Assembly: GCF_000376565.1 (NCBI RefSeq)
Contig: NZ_BARG01000076.1
Span: 1 to 64,000, forward strand
DNA length: 64,000 nt
DNA from: Streptomyces hokutonensis
GTDB taxonomy: Bacteria > Actinomycetota > Actinomycetes > Streptomycetales > Streptomycetaceae
Reading direction: 5' to 3'
Of this stretch, positions 23,653 through 32,645 are shown piece by piece. Position 1 is the first letter of the stretch. Each line of letters begins with the position of its first letter. A program made the position numbers and the translations under genes. Under the pieces are notes generated by a model. The model was not told the origin of the DNA and searched no databases. It saw only the letters and a list, made by a program, of their open reading frames with translations.

Positions 23653-25479
23653 ATGGGGCACTACAAGTCGAATCTCCGCGACATCGAGTTCAACCTCTTC
23701 GAGGTCCTCGGGCGCGACAAGCTGTACGGCACCGGTCCGTTCGCGGAGATGGACACGGACACCGCGAAGAGCGTCCTGGAGGAGCTGACCCGGCTCGCGG
23801 AGAACGAGCTCGCGGAGTCCTTCGCCGACGCCGACCGCAACCCGCCGGTCTTCGACCCCGAGACGAACACCGCGCCCGTGCCGGCCTCCTTCAAGAAGAG
23901 CTACAAGGCCTTCATGGAGTCCGAGTACTGGCGGCTGGGCCTGCCCGAGGCCATCGGCGGTACGACGGCTCCGCCCTCCCTGATCTGGTCGTACGCGGAG
24001 CTGATCCTGGGCGCGAACCCGGCCGTGTGGATGTACTCCTCCGGTCCGGCCTTCGCCGGGATCCTCTACGACGAGGGCAACGACGTACAGAAGAAGATCG
24101 CGCAGCTCGCGGTGGAGCGGACCTGGGGTTCGACCATGGTGCTGACCGAGCCCGACGCGGGTTCGGATGTCGGCGCGGGTCGGACGAAGGCCATTCAGCA
24201 GGAGGACGGCTCCTGGCACATCGAGGGCGTCAAGCGGTTCATCACGTCCGGTGAGCACGACATGGAGGAGAACATCCTCCACTACGTCCTCGCCCGTCCC
24301 GAGGGCCACGGCCCGGGTACCAAGGGGCTCTCCCTCTTCCTCGTGCCGAAGTTCCTCTTCGACGTCGAGACCGGCGAGCTGGGCGAGCGCAACGGCGTCT
24401 ACGCCACGAACGTCGAGCACAAGATGGGCCTCAAGGCCTCCAACACCTGCGAGATGACCTTCGGCGACCGCCACCCGGCCAAGGGCTGGCTGATCGGCGA
24501 CAAGCACGACGGCATCCGCCAGATGTTCCGGATCATCGAGTTCGCCCGCATGATGGTCGGCACGAAGGCCATCTCGACGCTGTCGACCGGCTACCTCAAC
24601 GCCCTCGAGTACGCCAAGGAGCGCGTCCAGGGTCCCGACCTCGCGGCCTTCGGCGACAAGACCGCGCCCAAGGTCACCATCACGCACCACCCGGACGTGC
24701 GCCGCTCGCTGATCACGCAGAAGGCGTACGCCGAGGGCATGCGCGCCCTGGTGCTGTACACCGCCTCGATCCAGGACGCGATCGCCGTCAAGGAGGCCGA
24801 GGGCGAGGACGCGTCCACCGAGCACGCGCTCAACGACCTGCTCCTGCCGATCGTCAAGGGCTACGGCTCCGAGAAGGGCTACGAGCAGCTCGCCCAGTCG
24901 CTGCAGACCTTCGGCGGCTCCGGGTTCCTCCAGGAGTACCCGATCGAGCAGTACATCCGGGACGCCAAGATCGACACCCTGTACGAGGGCACCACCGCGA
25001 TCCAGGGCCAGGACTTCTTCTTCCGGAAGATCGTCCGCAACCAGGGCGCGGCCCTCAACTCCCTCGCCGAGGACATCAAGAAGTTCCTCGCGCTGGGCAC
25101 GGGCGGCGAGGAGCTGGCCGGTGCGCGCGAGCACCTCGCCAAGGCGGCCGTCGAGCTGGAGGCCATCGTCGGCCTGATGCTGACCGACCTCGCGGCGACC
25201 GAGCAGGACGTCAAGAACATCTACAAGGTGGGCCTCAACACCACCCGCCTGCTGCTCGCCTCCGGTGACGTCGTCGTCGGCTACCTGCTCCTCAAGGGTG
25301 CCGCCGTCGCCGTGGAGAAACTGGAGACGGCCTCCGCCAAGGACAAGCCCTTCTACACCGGCAAGATCGCGGCTGCGAAGTTCTTCGCGGCCAATGTGCT
25401 GCCCGGTCTCACCCTGGCCCGCAAGGTCGCCGAGGGTGTCGGACTGGACCTGATGGAACTGGACGAAGCCGCCTTCTAG
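23653..25479 (+). CDS. Acyl-CoA dehydrogenase (FadE, long form)
   Basis: A 608-residue flavoenzyme for the first step of fatty-acid beta-oxidation. It is of the longer class: N-terminal helical domain, central TWGSTMVLTEPDAGSDVGAGRTKA block that packs on FAD, ITSGEHDM, a C-terminal helical domain with QTFGGSGFLQEYPIEQYIRDAKIDTLYEGTTAIQGQD (FAD/CoA contacts), and an extra ~170-residue C-terminal region. The catalytic base is probably the Glu in YEGTTAIQG. Start ATG 23653 is preceded by ACGGAG. It stands alone, with a palindrome in its promoter region. Confidence 0.94.
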   Translation: MGHYKSNLRDIEFNLFEVLGRDKLYGTGPFAEMDTDTAKSVLEELTRLAENELAESFADADRNPPVFDPETNTAPVPASFKKSYKAFMESEYWRLGLPEAIGGTTAPPSLIWSYAELILGANPAVWMYSSGPAFAGILYDEGNDVQKKIAQLAVERTWGSTMVLTEPDAGSDVGAGRTKAIQQEDGSWHIEGVKRFITSGEHDMEENILHYVLARPEGHGPGTKGLSLFLVPKFLFDVETGELGERNGVYATNVEHKMGLKASNTCEMTFGDRHPAKGWLIGDKHDGIRQMFRIIEFARMMVGTKAISTLSTGYLNALEYAKERVQGPDLAAFGDKTAPKVTITHHPDVRRSLITQKAYAEGMRALVLYTASIQDAIAVKEAEGEDASTEHALNDLLLPIVKGYGSEKGYEQLAQSLQTFGGSGFLQEYPIEQYIRDAKIDTLYEGTTAIQGQDFFFRKIVRNQGAALNSLAEDIKKFLALGTGGEELAGAREHLAKAAVELEAIVGLMLTDLAATEQDVKNIYKVGLNTTRLLLASGDVVVGYLLLKGAAVAVEKLETASAKDKPFYTGKIAAAKFFAANVLPGLTLARKVAEGVGLDLMELDEAAF

Positions 25480-25598
25480 CCAGCGGCAAACCCGTTCCGG
25501 GACAGACCGGAACAGCTTCGCGAAACCCCACATCGCCCTTGCGAGGGCCCGCTCCCATCACCAGGAGTGGGCCCTCGTACGTCGTTAAGGTGAACCCC

Positions 25599-26894
25599 AT
25601 GAGCGAACCCCCCCGCTTCGACCGCGGCCACACCGACGACCTCATGTCCTTCCTCGCGGCGTCCCCCACGCCGTACCACGCCGTGGCGAACACCGCCGAG
25701 CGGCTGGAGAAGGCCGGATTCAGGCAGGTCGCCGAGACGGACGCCTGGGAGGGGACGACCGGCGGCAAGTACGTGCTGCGCGGTGGCGCGATCGTGGCCT
25801 GGTTCGTCCCCGAAGGTGCGGCACCCCACACCCCCTTCCGCATCATCGGCGCGCACACCGACTCCCCGAACCTGCGGGTCAAGCCGCGCCCCGACACCGG
25901 TGCGCACGGCTTCCGCCAGGTCGCCGTCGAGATCTACGGCGGACCGCTGCTCAACTCCTGGCTCGACCGCGACCTCGGCCTGGCCGGCCGGCTGAGCCTG
26001 CGGGACGGCTCGACCCGCCTGGTGAACGTGGACCGACCGCTGCTCAGAGTGCCCCAGCTCGCCATCCACCTGGACCGGTCCGTGTCGTCGGAGGGGCTCA
26101 AGCTGGACAAGCAGCGCCACCTCCAGCCGATCTGGGGCCTGGGCGACGACGTCCGCGACGGCGACCTGATCGCCTTCCTGGAGGAGGAGTCGGGGCTCGC
26201 GCCGGGCGAGGTCACCGGCTGGGACCTGATGACGCACTCCGTCGAGGCGCCCTCCTATCTGGGCCGCGACCAGGAGTTCGTCGTCGGCCCGCGCATGGAC
26301 AACCTGCTGTCCCTGCACGCCGGAGCCGGCGCGCTCGCCTCCGCCGCCGCCCGCGAGAACCTGCCGTACATCCCCGTGCTCGCCGGCTTCGACCACGAGG
26401 AGAACGGCTCGCAGTCCGACACGGGCGCGGACGGGCCGCTGCTCGGCGGGGTGCTGGAGCGTTCGGTGTTCGCGCGCGGCGGATCGTACGAGGACCGGGC
26501 ACGCGCCTTCGCCGGAACCGTCTGCCTGTCCTCCGACACGGGTCACGCCGTGCACCCCAACTACGCGGAGCGGCACGACCCGACGCACCACCCGCGGGTC
26601 AACGGCGGGCCGATCCTCAAGGTCAACGTCAACAACCGCTACGCCACGGACGGTTCGGGCCGCGCGGTGTTCGCCGCCGCCTGCGAGAAGGCCGGTGTGC
26701 CGTTCCAGACCTTCGTCTCCAACAACTCCATGCCCTGCGGCACGACGATCGGCCCGATCACCGCGGCCCGGCACGGCATCAAGACCGTCGACATCGGCGT
26801 GGCGATCCTCTCGATGCACAGCGCCCGCGAACTCTGCGGCGACCGCGACCCGTTCCTGCTGGCCAACGCGCTGGTGGCGTTCCTGGAGGGGTAG
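25599..26894 (+). CDS. M18-family aminopeptidase
   Basis: A 431-residue zinc metallopeptidase removing N-terminal, preferably acidic, residues from peptides in the cytosol. Metal and catalytic motifs are present: AHTDSPNLRVK (first His/Asp), the central SWLDRDLGLAGR, FDHEENGSQSDTGADGPLL (Glu pair), CLSSDTGHAVHPNYAERHDP and the final His in GVAILSMHSARELCG. I chose ATG 25599, where the conserved N-terminus begins; an in-frame ATG at 25539 would add 20 residues. It sits alone between the acyl-CoA dehydrogenase and a small membrane protein gene. Confidence 0.94.
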   Translation: MSEPPRFDRGHTDDLMSFLAASPTPYHAVANTAERLEKAGFRQVAETDAWEGTTGGKYVLRGGAIVAWFVPEGAAPHTPFRIIGAHTDSPNLRVKPRPDTGAHGFRQVAVEIYGGPLLNSWLDRDLGLAGRLSLRDGSTRLVNVDRPLLRVPQLAIHLDRSVSSEGLKLDKQRHLQPIWGLGDDVRDGDLIAFLEEESGLAPGEVTGWDLMTHSVEAPSYLGRDQEFVVGPRMDNLLSLHAGAGALASAAARENLPYIPVLAGFDHEENGSQSDTGADGPLLGGVLERSVFARGGSYEDRARAFAGTVCLSSDTGHAVHPNYAERHDPTHHPRVNGGPILKVNVNNRYATDGSGRAVFAAACEKAGVPFQTFVSNNSMPCGTTIGPITAARHGIKTVDIGVAILSMHSARELCGDRDPFLLANALVAFLEG

Positions 26895-26979
26895 CCAACT
26901 CGCGCTCGGCGCATGGGTGTTGCCTTCCCGGGTACCCGGTCGCGGACCGGAACGAGCGACCTGCAGGGAGGCGACACCC

Positions 26980-27210
26980 ATGGGCCTGGGCGGCTGCATC
27001 ATCCTCATCGCCGTCGGCGCGATTCTCGCGTTCGCGACCGACTGGCACATGCAAGGGGTCAATCTCACGCTGGTCGGCGTGATCCTCATGGCCGTCGGAC
27101 TGATCGGCGTCGTGACGTTCAGCAGCATCGCGCGGCGCCGCCGGGTGCTGCTGCCGGGCTCGACGACCGTGGTCGAAGAGGACCGGAACGGCGACGGATA
27201 CCGGGCGTAA
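26980..27210 (+). CDS. Small two-helix membrane protein (DUF6458-like)
   Basis: A 76-residue protein with two membrane segments (GGCIILIAVGAILAFA and LTLVGVILMAVGLIGVVTF) separated by a short WHMQGVN turn, then a basic patch RRRR and an acidic C-tail. This arrangement matches the actinobacterial DUF6458 family, whose function is unknown. ATG 26980 has AGGGAGGCG as ribosome site; the longer in-frame reading upstream is an out-of-frame shadow of the aminopeptidase. Confidence 0.75.
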   Translation: MGLGGCIILIAVGAILAFATDWHMQGVNLTLVGVILMAVGLIGVVTFSSIARRRRVLLPGSTTVVEEDRNGDGYRA

Positions 27211-27384
27211 CCCTCACACGGACCGAATCACCCGCACAGGACATCCAAAGACAACCGTGAGCAATTCGTGACGCCAGTCGTATTGTGCGGTTGTGTGAGC
27301 CTCGTGAAGACTCTGTGCAGTTGAGAGTCCGGGAAAGGCAGCCCCGGGCTCGTCGCGCGATGCACCACGGGGGAGGCCGCTGCC

Positions 27385-28443
27385 GTGCCCGAACCACGGC
27401 TGGTGGTCCTCATACCGGCCCACAACGAGGCGGACCGCATCGGCGCCGCGATCGAGGGCTTGTGGCGGCAAACCCGTAAACCCGACCTGATCGTCGTCGT
27501 CACCGACAACTGCACCGACGACACGGCCGAGGTCGCCGCCTCGCACGGCGCGGACATCTTCGCCACCCGGGGCAACACCCACAAGAAGGCCGGCGCCCTC
27601 AACCAGGCCATCGACTGGGTCCTGCCCCACCTCGACGAACGCGACCTGCTCCTCGTCCAGGACGCGGACACCGTCCTCAACCCCTGGTTCAGCGAGACCG
27701 CCATGGCCACCTTCAACCGCAAGGTCGGCGCCGTCGGCGGAGTCTTCTACGGCGAGCAGGGCGGCGGACTCCTCGGACTGCTCCAGCGCATGGAGTTCCA
27801 GCGCTACGCCTGGGAGCTGGACCGCACCGGCGGCAAGGCCCAGGTCCTCACCGGGACCGGCACGATGTTCCGCGCCCGCGTCCTGCGCGAGGTCCGCGAG
27901 GCCCGCCACTCGGGGCGGATCGGCGGCGGCGACGGCTACTACAGCCTCGCCTCGCTCACCGAGGACGACGAGATGACCAAGGCGGTCAAGACCCTCGGCT
28001 ACCGCGCGATGTCCCCGGCGGGCTGCGCGGTCACCACCGAGGTCATGACCAGCCTCCCCAAACTCTGGCACCAGCGCCTGCGCTGGCAGCGCGGCGCCCT
28101 GGAGAACCTCCGCGACTACGGCTGGACCAAGGTCACCGCCCGCTACTTCCTCCAGCAGTTCCTGATGGGCTTCGGCGCGCTGTCGTTCCTGGTCTACCTG
28201 ACCTTCATGGCGACCTACACCACGCTCTACGGCTTCCCCGGCATCTCCCCGTTCTGGACCGCGATCGGCCTGATCTTCGTGGTCGAGAAGACCGTCTCCG
28301 TCCGCCGCGCCGGCCCCCTCGCGGTCCTGGTCGCGGCGCTGATGATCCCGGAGATGCTCTACGACCTCTTCCAGCACGCCGTCTACTTCACCTCGCTCTG
28401 GGGGCTGGTCCGCCGCAGCGAGGAGAAGTGGGTGGCCACCTAG
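27385..28443 (+). CDS. Membrane glycosyltransferase, family 2 (BcsA/NodC-like)
   Basis: A 352-residue processive-type GT-A glycosyltransferase. It has VVLIPAHNEADRIGAAI at the start, the nucleotide-sugar DxD at QDADTVLN, the acceptor acid in TEDDEMT and the QxxRW motif in QRLRWQRG (about 231-236), which marks polysaccharide synthases. Three hydrophobic segments follow (from about residue 250). Start is GTG 27385. The sugar and polymer are unknown. It is followed 51 bases later by a 54-residue membrane protein with a strong ribosome site, probably one operon. Confidence 0.88.
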   Translation: MPEPRLVVLIPAHNEADRIGAAIEGLWRQTRKPDLIVVVTDNCTDDTAEVAASHGADIFATRGNTHKKAGALNQAIDWVLPHLDERDLLLVQDADTVLNPWFSETAMATFNRKVGAVGGVFYGEQGGGLLGLLQRMEFQRYAWELDRTGGKAQVLTGTGTMFRARVLREVREARHSGRIGGGDGYYSLASLTEDDEMTKAVKTLGYRAMSPAGCAVTTEVMTSLPKLWHQRLRWQRGALENLRDYGWTKVTARYFLQQFLMGFGALSFLVYLTFMATYTTLYGFPGISPFWTAIGLIFVVEKTVSVRRAGPLAVLVAALMIPEMLYDLFQHAVYFTSLWGLVRRSEEKWVAT

Positions 28444-28494
28444 CCCACCCCTCACGCAACTGCACAACTGCACAACCCTCAAGGAGAAATACTC

Positions 28495-28659
28495 ATGTAC
28501 GGACGAGTTGTCGGTGCCGGCACGACCGGCGCCGGTGGAGCCACGCTGGCCGCGACCGGCCTGTGGCTGAACAGCATGGCGATGATGGTCGCGGCGACCA
28601 CGCTGGTGGCGGCGGGGATGGCGCTGTACAAGCTGGCGCCGCGGGCACGGAGGCGCTGA
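28495..28659 (+). CDS. Small membrane protein, 54 aa, downstream of GT2
   Basis: A short frame starting ATG 28495 behind AAGGAGAAATACTC, an excellent ribosome site. The product starts MYGRVVGAGTTGAGGATLA, has a single hydrophobic stretch of about 25 residues (WLNSMAMMVAATTLVAAGMALY) and ends in basic KLAPRARRR. It resembles small single-pass proteins that accompany polysaccharide synthases. Function unknown; the ribosome site and operon position are the case for reality. Confidence 0.7.
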   Translation: MYGRVVGAGTTGAGGATLAATGLWLNSMAMMVAATTLVAAGMALYKLAPRARRR

Positions 28660-28705
28660 GCGCTCGCTGGAAGGCCGGTGATGAACCTGCGGGCCGGTGG
28701 GGGCT

Positions 28706-28739
28706 GGTCGCGCAGTTCCCCGCGCCCCTTTGGGGCGCG
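28706..28739. repeat. GC-rich hairpin, common Streptomyces intergenic element
   Basis: GGTCGCGCAGTTCCC followed by CGCGCCCC-TTT-GGGGCGCG (8-bp perfect stem at 28721-28739). I recognise this word as a very frequent intergenic sequence of Streptomyces genomes. Here it lies 46 bases after the small membrane protein and could act as terminator for the GT2 operon. Confidence 0.6.
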
Positions 28740-28785
28740 TCGGAGCTGGTGCCTGCTTGATTCCTCGGTCCGCTGATCCCCCGTT

Positions 28786-30624
28786 TCAGGCGTCCCGGTC
28801 GTCCATGCCGGCCAGGACGAGGGGGAGGCGGTCCGTCGCACCGACGGTGAGGCGGACCGGGACGCCCCAGTCCTGCTGGTGGACGTGGCAGGCGGGGTAT
28901 TCGTTGGACGGATCGTCGTCGCACGAGGCGGCCATCGCGGAGACGTGCAACACGCCTTCCGCGACGGCCTGGTTGAGGGTCAGGGTGCGGTTCAGGTCCG
29001 TGCCCACGCCCTCGCCGGTGATCAGGAGTTCGGGCGGGGTCGCCGAGACGAGCAGGCGGGTCGAGGGGCCGTACCGGGTGTCGAGCTTCTGGCCGGCCGG
29101 GGCCTGGAAGATGACGTCCAACTTCAGCTCGCCCGGGGCTACTTCGGTGGCCGCGCGCTGGGTGCGATGCGCTACGGACTCGACCCGCACCGCTTCCTCC
29201 GGGAGGCGCAGCCGGGTCAGCCGGTGCCGGGCCGACTCGACGACCAGGATCTCGTCACCGTCCAGGACGGCGTCGCTCGGCTCCCTCAAGTCCGTGGCCA
29301 GCGTGGTGACTTCGCCGGTCGCGGGGTCGTAGCGGCGCAGCGCGTGGTTGTACGTGTCGCTGATCGCGACCGAGCCGTCCGGGAGCGCGGTGACGCCCAA
29401 CGGGTGCTGGAGCAGGGCCTGTTCGGCCGCTCCGTCGCGATGCCCGAAGTCGAAGAGACCGGTGCCGACCGCGGTGTGCACCGCCCCGTCGAGGTCCACC
29501 CAGCGCAGGGCGGACGTCTCGGAGTCGGCCAACCACAGCCGGTCGGCGGTCGCGGCGAGTCCCGAGGGCTGCGCGAACCAGGCCTCGGGGCCGGGCCCGT
29601 CGACGAGCCCCTCGTTGGTGGTGCCGGCGGTGACGGCGACGGTTTCGGTGTCCGGGTCGTAGGCCCAGAGCTGATGCACGCCGGCCATGGCGATCCACAG
29701 CTTGCCCTGCCACCAGGCCACGTCCCAGGGGGAGGAGAGGCTGACCTCGCGGGCGGGGCCGGAGGTGGGCTCGCCCTGCATCCACTGCCGGCCGGTGCCG
29801 GCGAGGGTCGTGACGGCACCGGTGCCGAGGTCGACCCGTCGTAGCGCGTGGTTCACGGTGTCGGCGACGACGACCGAGCCGTCGTCGAGGAGGACGAGCC
29901 CCTGCGGTTCGTTGAAGGCGGCGGAGTCGGCCGTGCCGTCACCGAAGCCACGCGCCCCGGAACCGATCCGACGTACGACGCTCTCCCCGTCCGCCGCCAG
30001 CTCGACCAGCTGATGCCGGGTGGTGTCACTGACCAGGAAGGTCCCGCCGGGCAGGGCGATCGCCTTGCCGGGGAAACGCAGCACGGTGGGCTCGGGCTCC
30101 GGCGGCACATACGGCCCGTCCCCGCGCCGCAGCGTCCCCTTCGCCGCGTGCTCGGTCTCCAGCTCCGCCACCAGCCGCTCGATGGCGTGCGCGTGGCCCT
30201 CGCCCGCGTGCTGCGCTACGACGTACCCCTCCGGGTCGATGACGACCAGCGTCGGCCACGCGCGCACCGCGTACTGCTTCCAGGTCGCCAACTCCGGGTC
30301 GTCGAGCACCGGATGCTCGACGCCGTACCGCTCGACCGCGTCCACGACCGCCTGGTGCTCGGCCTCGTGCACGAACTTCGGCGAGTGCACACCGATGATC
30401 ACGACGGTGTCCCGGTGCTTCTCCTCCAACTCCCGCAGCTCATCGAGGACATGCAGGCAGTTGATGCAGCAGAAGGTCCAGAAGTCCAGAATGACGATGC
30501 GTCCCCGCAGGTCGGCGAGGGTGTACTGCTTGCCACCCGTGTTCAGCCAGCCGCCCTTGCCGGTGAGCTGGGGAGCGCGGACACGGGCGCGTCGGGGGGT
30601 GCGGGGCGAGGATGCGTCGGTCAT
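28786..30624 (-). CDS. NHL-repeat protein with N-terminal thioredoxin-like domain
   Basis: A 612-residue protein. Residues ~20-165 are a thioredoxin fold of the TlpA/AhpC type (GRIVILDFWTFCCINCLHVL) with a CxxC-type CINC active site. The rest is an NHL six-bladed beta-propeller (repeats such as GLVLLDDGSVVVADTVNHALRRVDL), then a C-terminal beta-domain. This build is conserved in actinobacteria and resembles mammalian NHLRC2. It has no signal peptide, so it is cytosolic. Likely a disulfide-linked redox protein; the client is unknown. Confidence 0.9.
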   Translation of the reverse strand: MTDASSPRTPRRARVRAPQLTGKGGWLNTGGKQYTLADLRGRIVILDFWTFCCINCLHVLDELRELEEKHRDTVVIIGVHSPKFVHEAEHQAVVDAVERYGVEHPVLDDPELATWKQYAVRAWPTLVVIDPEGYVVAQHAGEGHAHAIERLVAELETEHAAKGTLRRGDGPYVPPEPEPTVLRFPGKAIALPGGTFLVSDTTRHQLVELAADGESVVRRIGSGARGFGDGTADSAAFNEPQGLVLLDDGSVVVADTVNHALRRVDLGTGAVTTLAGTGRQWMQGEPTSGPAREVSLSSPWDVAWWQGKLWIAMAGVHQLWAYDPDTETVAVTAGTTNEGLVDGPGPEAWFAQPSGLAATADRLWLADSETSALRWVDLDGAVHTAVGTGLFDFGHRDGAAEQALLQHPLGVTALPDGSVAISDTYNHALRRYDPATGEVTTLATDLREPSDAVLDGDEILVVESARHRLTRLRLPEEAVRVESVAHRTQRAATEVAPGELKLDVIFQAPAGQKLDTRYGPSTRLLVSATPPELLITGEGVGTDLNRTLTLNQAVAEGVLHVSAMAASCDDDPSNEYPACHVHQQDWGVPVRLTVGATDRLPLVLAGMDDRDA

Positions 30625-31235
30625 GAATCAAGAGTGCCACCGGCCACTGACAGTCACGACAGCGCGTGCCCGATGCGTCAGCGCCCCTACGTCCCCGCTG
30701 ATCGTGGTCGCGAGAAGGCGTGTGTGCGGCAGTCGTTCTCCTCTCCAGGAGCGAACTCCTCAAGGAAGTGTGTGTACCGGAGGTGGAGTGCCTGGCCTTC
30801 GTCGAGGACCAACTCGTCCTCAGGCCGTTCCAGATACCCAGTTCGACGGTGACTTGCCGGATTGTGCCGGGCGAAGACGACGGAGCCTCGGGGTTCGTGC
30901 GGGCCAGTGCGACCATGCCCGTGACGATGACATCGCAGACCTCGGACTCGACGTCCTCCCAGGTGTAAGAGTGGGCTTTGCGGGAGTTCCGCCCCATGGC
31001 TCCGATCACGGATTCGACGACTTCGCCCGCCTCCTCCTGGATCTTGAGTAGTTACAGGAGGACTCGCTGTTCCCTCGGAAGCGTGGAGTGGTTCTCCAGA
31101 CGCTGGGCGAGCTGTGCAGTCGTCTGCCAGGGAGACGTCTCAAGAAGACACGCTCATGATCCTATTACGAACTCTAGAATTTCGCCGGAAAGTAGCTTCG
31201 CTTGAAATGATCGACAAACCCTTGGAGTTGACCAT
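30625..31235. other. Gap with decayed coding sequence only
   Basis: This 611-bp stretch between the NHL-thioredoxin gene and a small membrane protein gene contains a broken MazG-like gene (next entry) and no intact frame. Its first half is normal high GC and the last 90 bases are AT-richer, marking the edge of the accessory island. Confidence 0.6.
30840..31145 (-). pseudogene. MazG-like nucleotide pyrophosphohydrolase remnant
   Basis: On the minus strand the frame reads SPWQTTAQLAQRLENHSTL, then PREQRVLL-stop-LLKIQEEAGE and on through VVESVIGAMGRNSRKAH to TWEDVESEVCDVIVTGMVAL. The motif LLKIQEEAGEV...TWEDVESEVCDV matches the actinobacterial MazG-like family (EExxE and ExxD metal motifs). An in-frame TAA at 31052-31054 interrupts it; near 30880 a shift of frame is needed to continue (VVFARH), and no start codon fits the first part. 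A non-homologous tail may run on to 30687. Inactivated recently, given how well the motif is preserved. Confidence 0.65.
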
Positions 31236-31457
31236 CTAGTTGGCGAAGATCGCATAGCAGATTGCCAGGACCGGAATGACATAGGTGTACGGACTGACCC
31301 AATAGGACCGTGTAGTCAGCCCGATGTATCCCCCGTAGGCAATAGCTGCGAGCGCGACGAGCGTCACTTTGGCATCCCAGCTATTTGAGGCTTCGAGGAA
31401 CAGGATTACGAATCCGCTGATCGCATAGCAGGCGGCGTTGATGTGGCGACCAATCAT
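31236..31457 (-). CDS. Small multi-pass membrane protein, 73 aa
   Basis: Starts MIGRHINAACYAISGF, with three hydrophobic segments (AACYAISGFVILFLEAS, VTLVALAAIAYGGYIGL and YTYVIPVLAICYAIFAN). I chose ATG 31457 because GAGGAAAGCA directly precedes it; an in-frame ATG at 31469 overlaps that ribosome site. Base composition is clearly AT-richer than neighbours, a sign of transfer. No family recognised. It is 174 bases downstream of another unknown membrane gene on the same strand. Confidence 0.6.
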   Translation of the reverse strand: MIGRHINAACYAISGFVILFLEASNSWDAKVTLVALAAIAYGGYIGLTTRSYWVSPYTYVIPVLAICYAIFAN

Positions 31458-31631
31458 TGCTTTCCTCATGTTTCTTGCTGTGAGCTGACGACCCGGACTG
31501 CAGACCAGGATTCGGTCAGTTCTTCGGTTGGACAGCCGTCAACCGCACCGGGGTTTTGGGGACTGGGGTACCAGCCGGGCTGGGGCATTCCGGCTGCCCT
31601 GGCTGTGCTGCCCCTGATCCTCTCCGTGCGG

Positions 31632-32399
31632 TCAGAACTTCCCCTTGTACTGTTCGATCACGGCACCGAGGGTCTCGGTTGGGTGAGAGCTGCACTCGTA
31701 CCGGATGGCCGGCAGAGCCAGCGGACTACCGAACCCGCCGAGCCCCTTGTCCGTCGCGATTTCCACTATCGCCTGCTGCTCGGTTGTTTCGTCGGCGGTC
31801 AAGAATTCCTTGCAGGTAGAGGATGAGGAAAGGCCGCCGCCTGCCCCTCCTCCATTCATGTCCGGAACCACCTTGAAGGCGAAAACCATCAGCCCCAGAA
31901 CAAGCACAGCGATCATCGCGTACCGACCCACCGGACGGCCTTCGTGGGTCTCGTAGATGTCGCCATCATGATTGTTGGTGACGTCTCCCTCGTGATAGGA
32001 GCCGCTTCCGGTGACCACCCGGCTGTTTTCCCCGAAGGAGTCCCGGCGGTCTCCGATCTGCGCATCACCGTCTCCGCCGATATTGATGGACCGAACCTGG
32101 GTGCCGTTGACCACCTCGGACCTGGCGGCCTGCACCGTGTTTCCGAGGGCGAGCCGGAAGTCAGCGTCCCGAGTGGCCTCCTGTCGCAACAGGTACTCGA
32201 CCAGGGAATTGTTCGCCGGATTATGGGTGAAGTCGCCCCACTCCTGGGTGTGGCCGGTCTCGCGAAGACGTTCCTCGACCAGATTCGACAACAACCTGGT
32301 TGCCGCGCCTTGAACGAGCTGCGCTCCGCCATCCGCCGCCGAAGCGAGGTGTGATACGAGAACGCGGACGGCCTCGGCCGCCAGCTCTCCTGCTTGCAT
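31632..32399 (-). CDS. Helical domain, hydrophilic repeat and single TM, unknown function
   Basis: A 255-residue protein. Residues 1-95 are helical (QAGELAAEAVRVLVSHLASAADGGAQL to DADFRLALGNTVQ). Residues ~100-160 are a Gly/Asp/Asn-rich stretch with beta-solenoid flavour (INIGGDGDAQIGDRRD). A membrane segment follows (MIAVLVLGLMVFAFKVV, about 166-184), then a ~70-residue external domain with two Cys (STCKEFLTADE, YECSSH). Helical domain plus NxGxGNxxIG segment is seen in Streptomyces proteins tied to NTPase and sensing modules. ATG 32399 has GGGGGAGAG as ribosome site. AT-richer than the core genes and next to an IS element. Confidence 0.65.
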   Translation of the reverse strand: MQAGELAAEAVRVLVSHLASAADGGAQLVQGAATRLLSNLVEERLRETGHTQEWGDFTHNPANNSLVEYLLRQEATRDADFRLALGNTVQAARSEVVNGTQVRSINIGGDGDAQIGDRRDSFGENSRVVTGSGSYHEGDVTNNHDGDIYETHEGRPVGRYAMIAVLVLGLMVFAFKVVPDMNGGGAGGGLSSSSTCKEFLTADETTEQQAIVEIATDKGLGGFGSPLALPAIRYECSSHPTETLGAVIEQYKGKF

Positions 32400-32645
32400 A
32401 ACTCTCCCCCGCAATCTCCCCACGTGGCAAACCGTCGAAAGGAAGTGCAGAAGTCTCCCCGCCGGGCATGCCACAGATGAAGAATCCAAGCCTCTATTCA
32501 TAATGAATGATGCAACAAGGCGGCCATCTTTACCCGAACGTAATCATCCGCTGATTCGCTTTACTCCAGTCGCACTTCTCCATACGCCCTGGTCGCGGGG
32601 CTCTTTCGGGGGCAAGCCGGCTGACGCTGCATCAGGTAGGTGGTG

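Noticed and set aside
27211..27384. Possible riboswitch upstream of the GT2 gene
   Set aside because: I saw no convincing paired elements or conserved core; a promoter and plain leader are enough.
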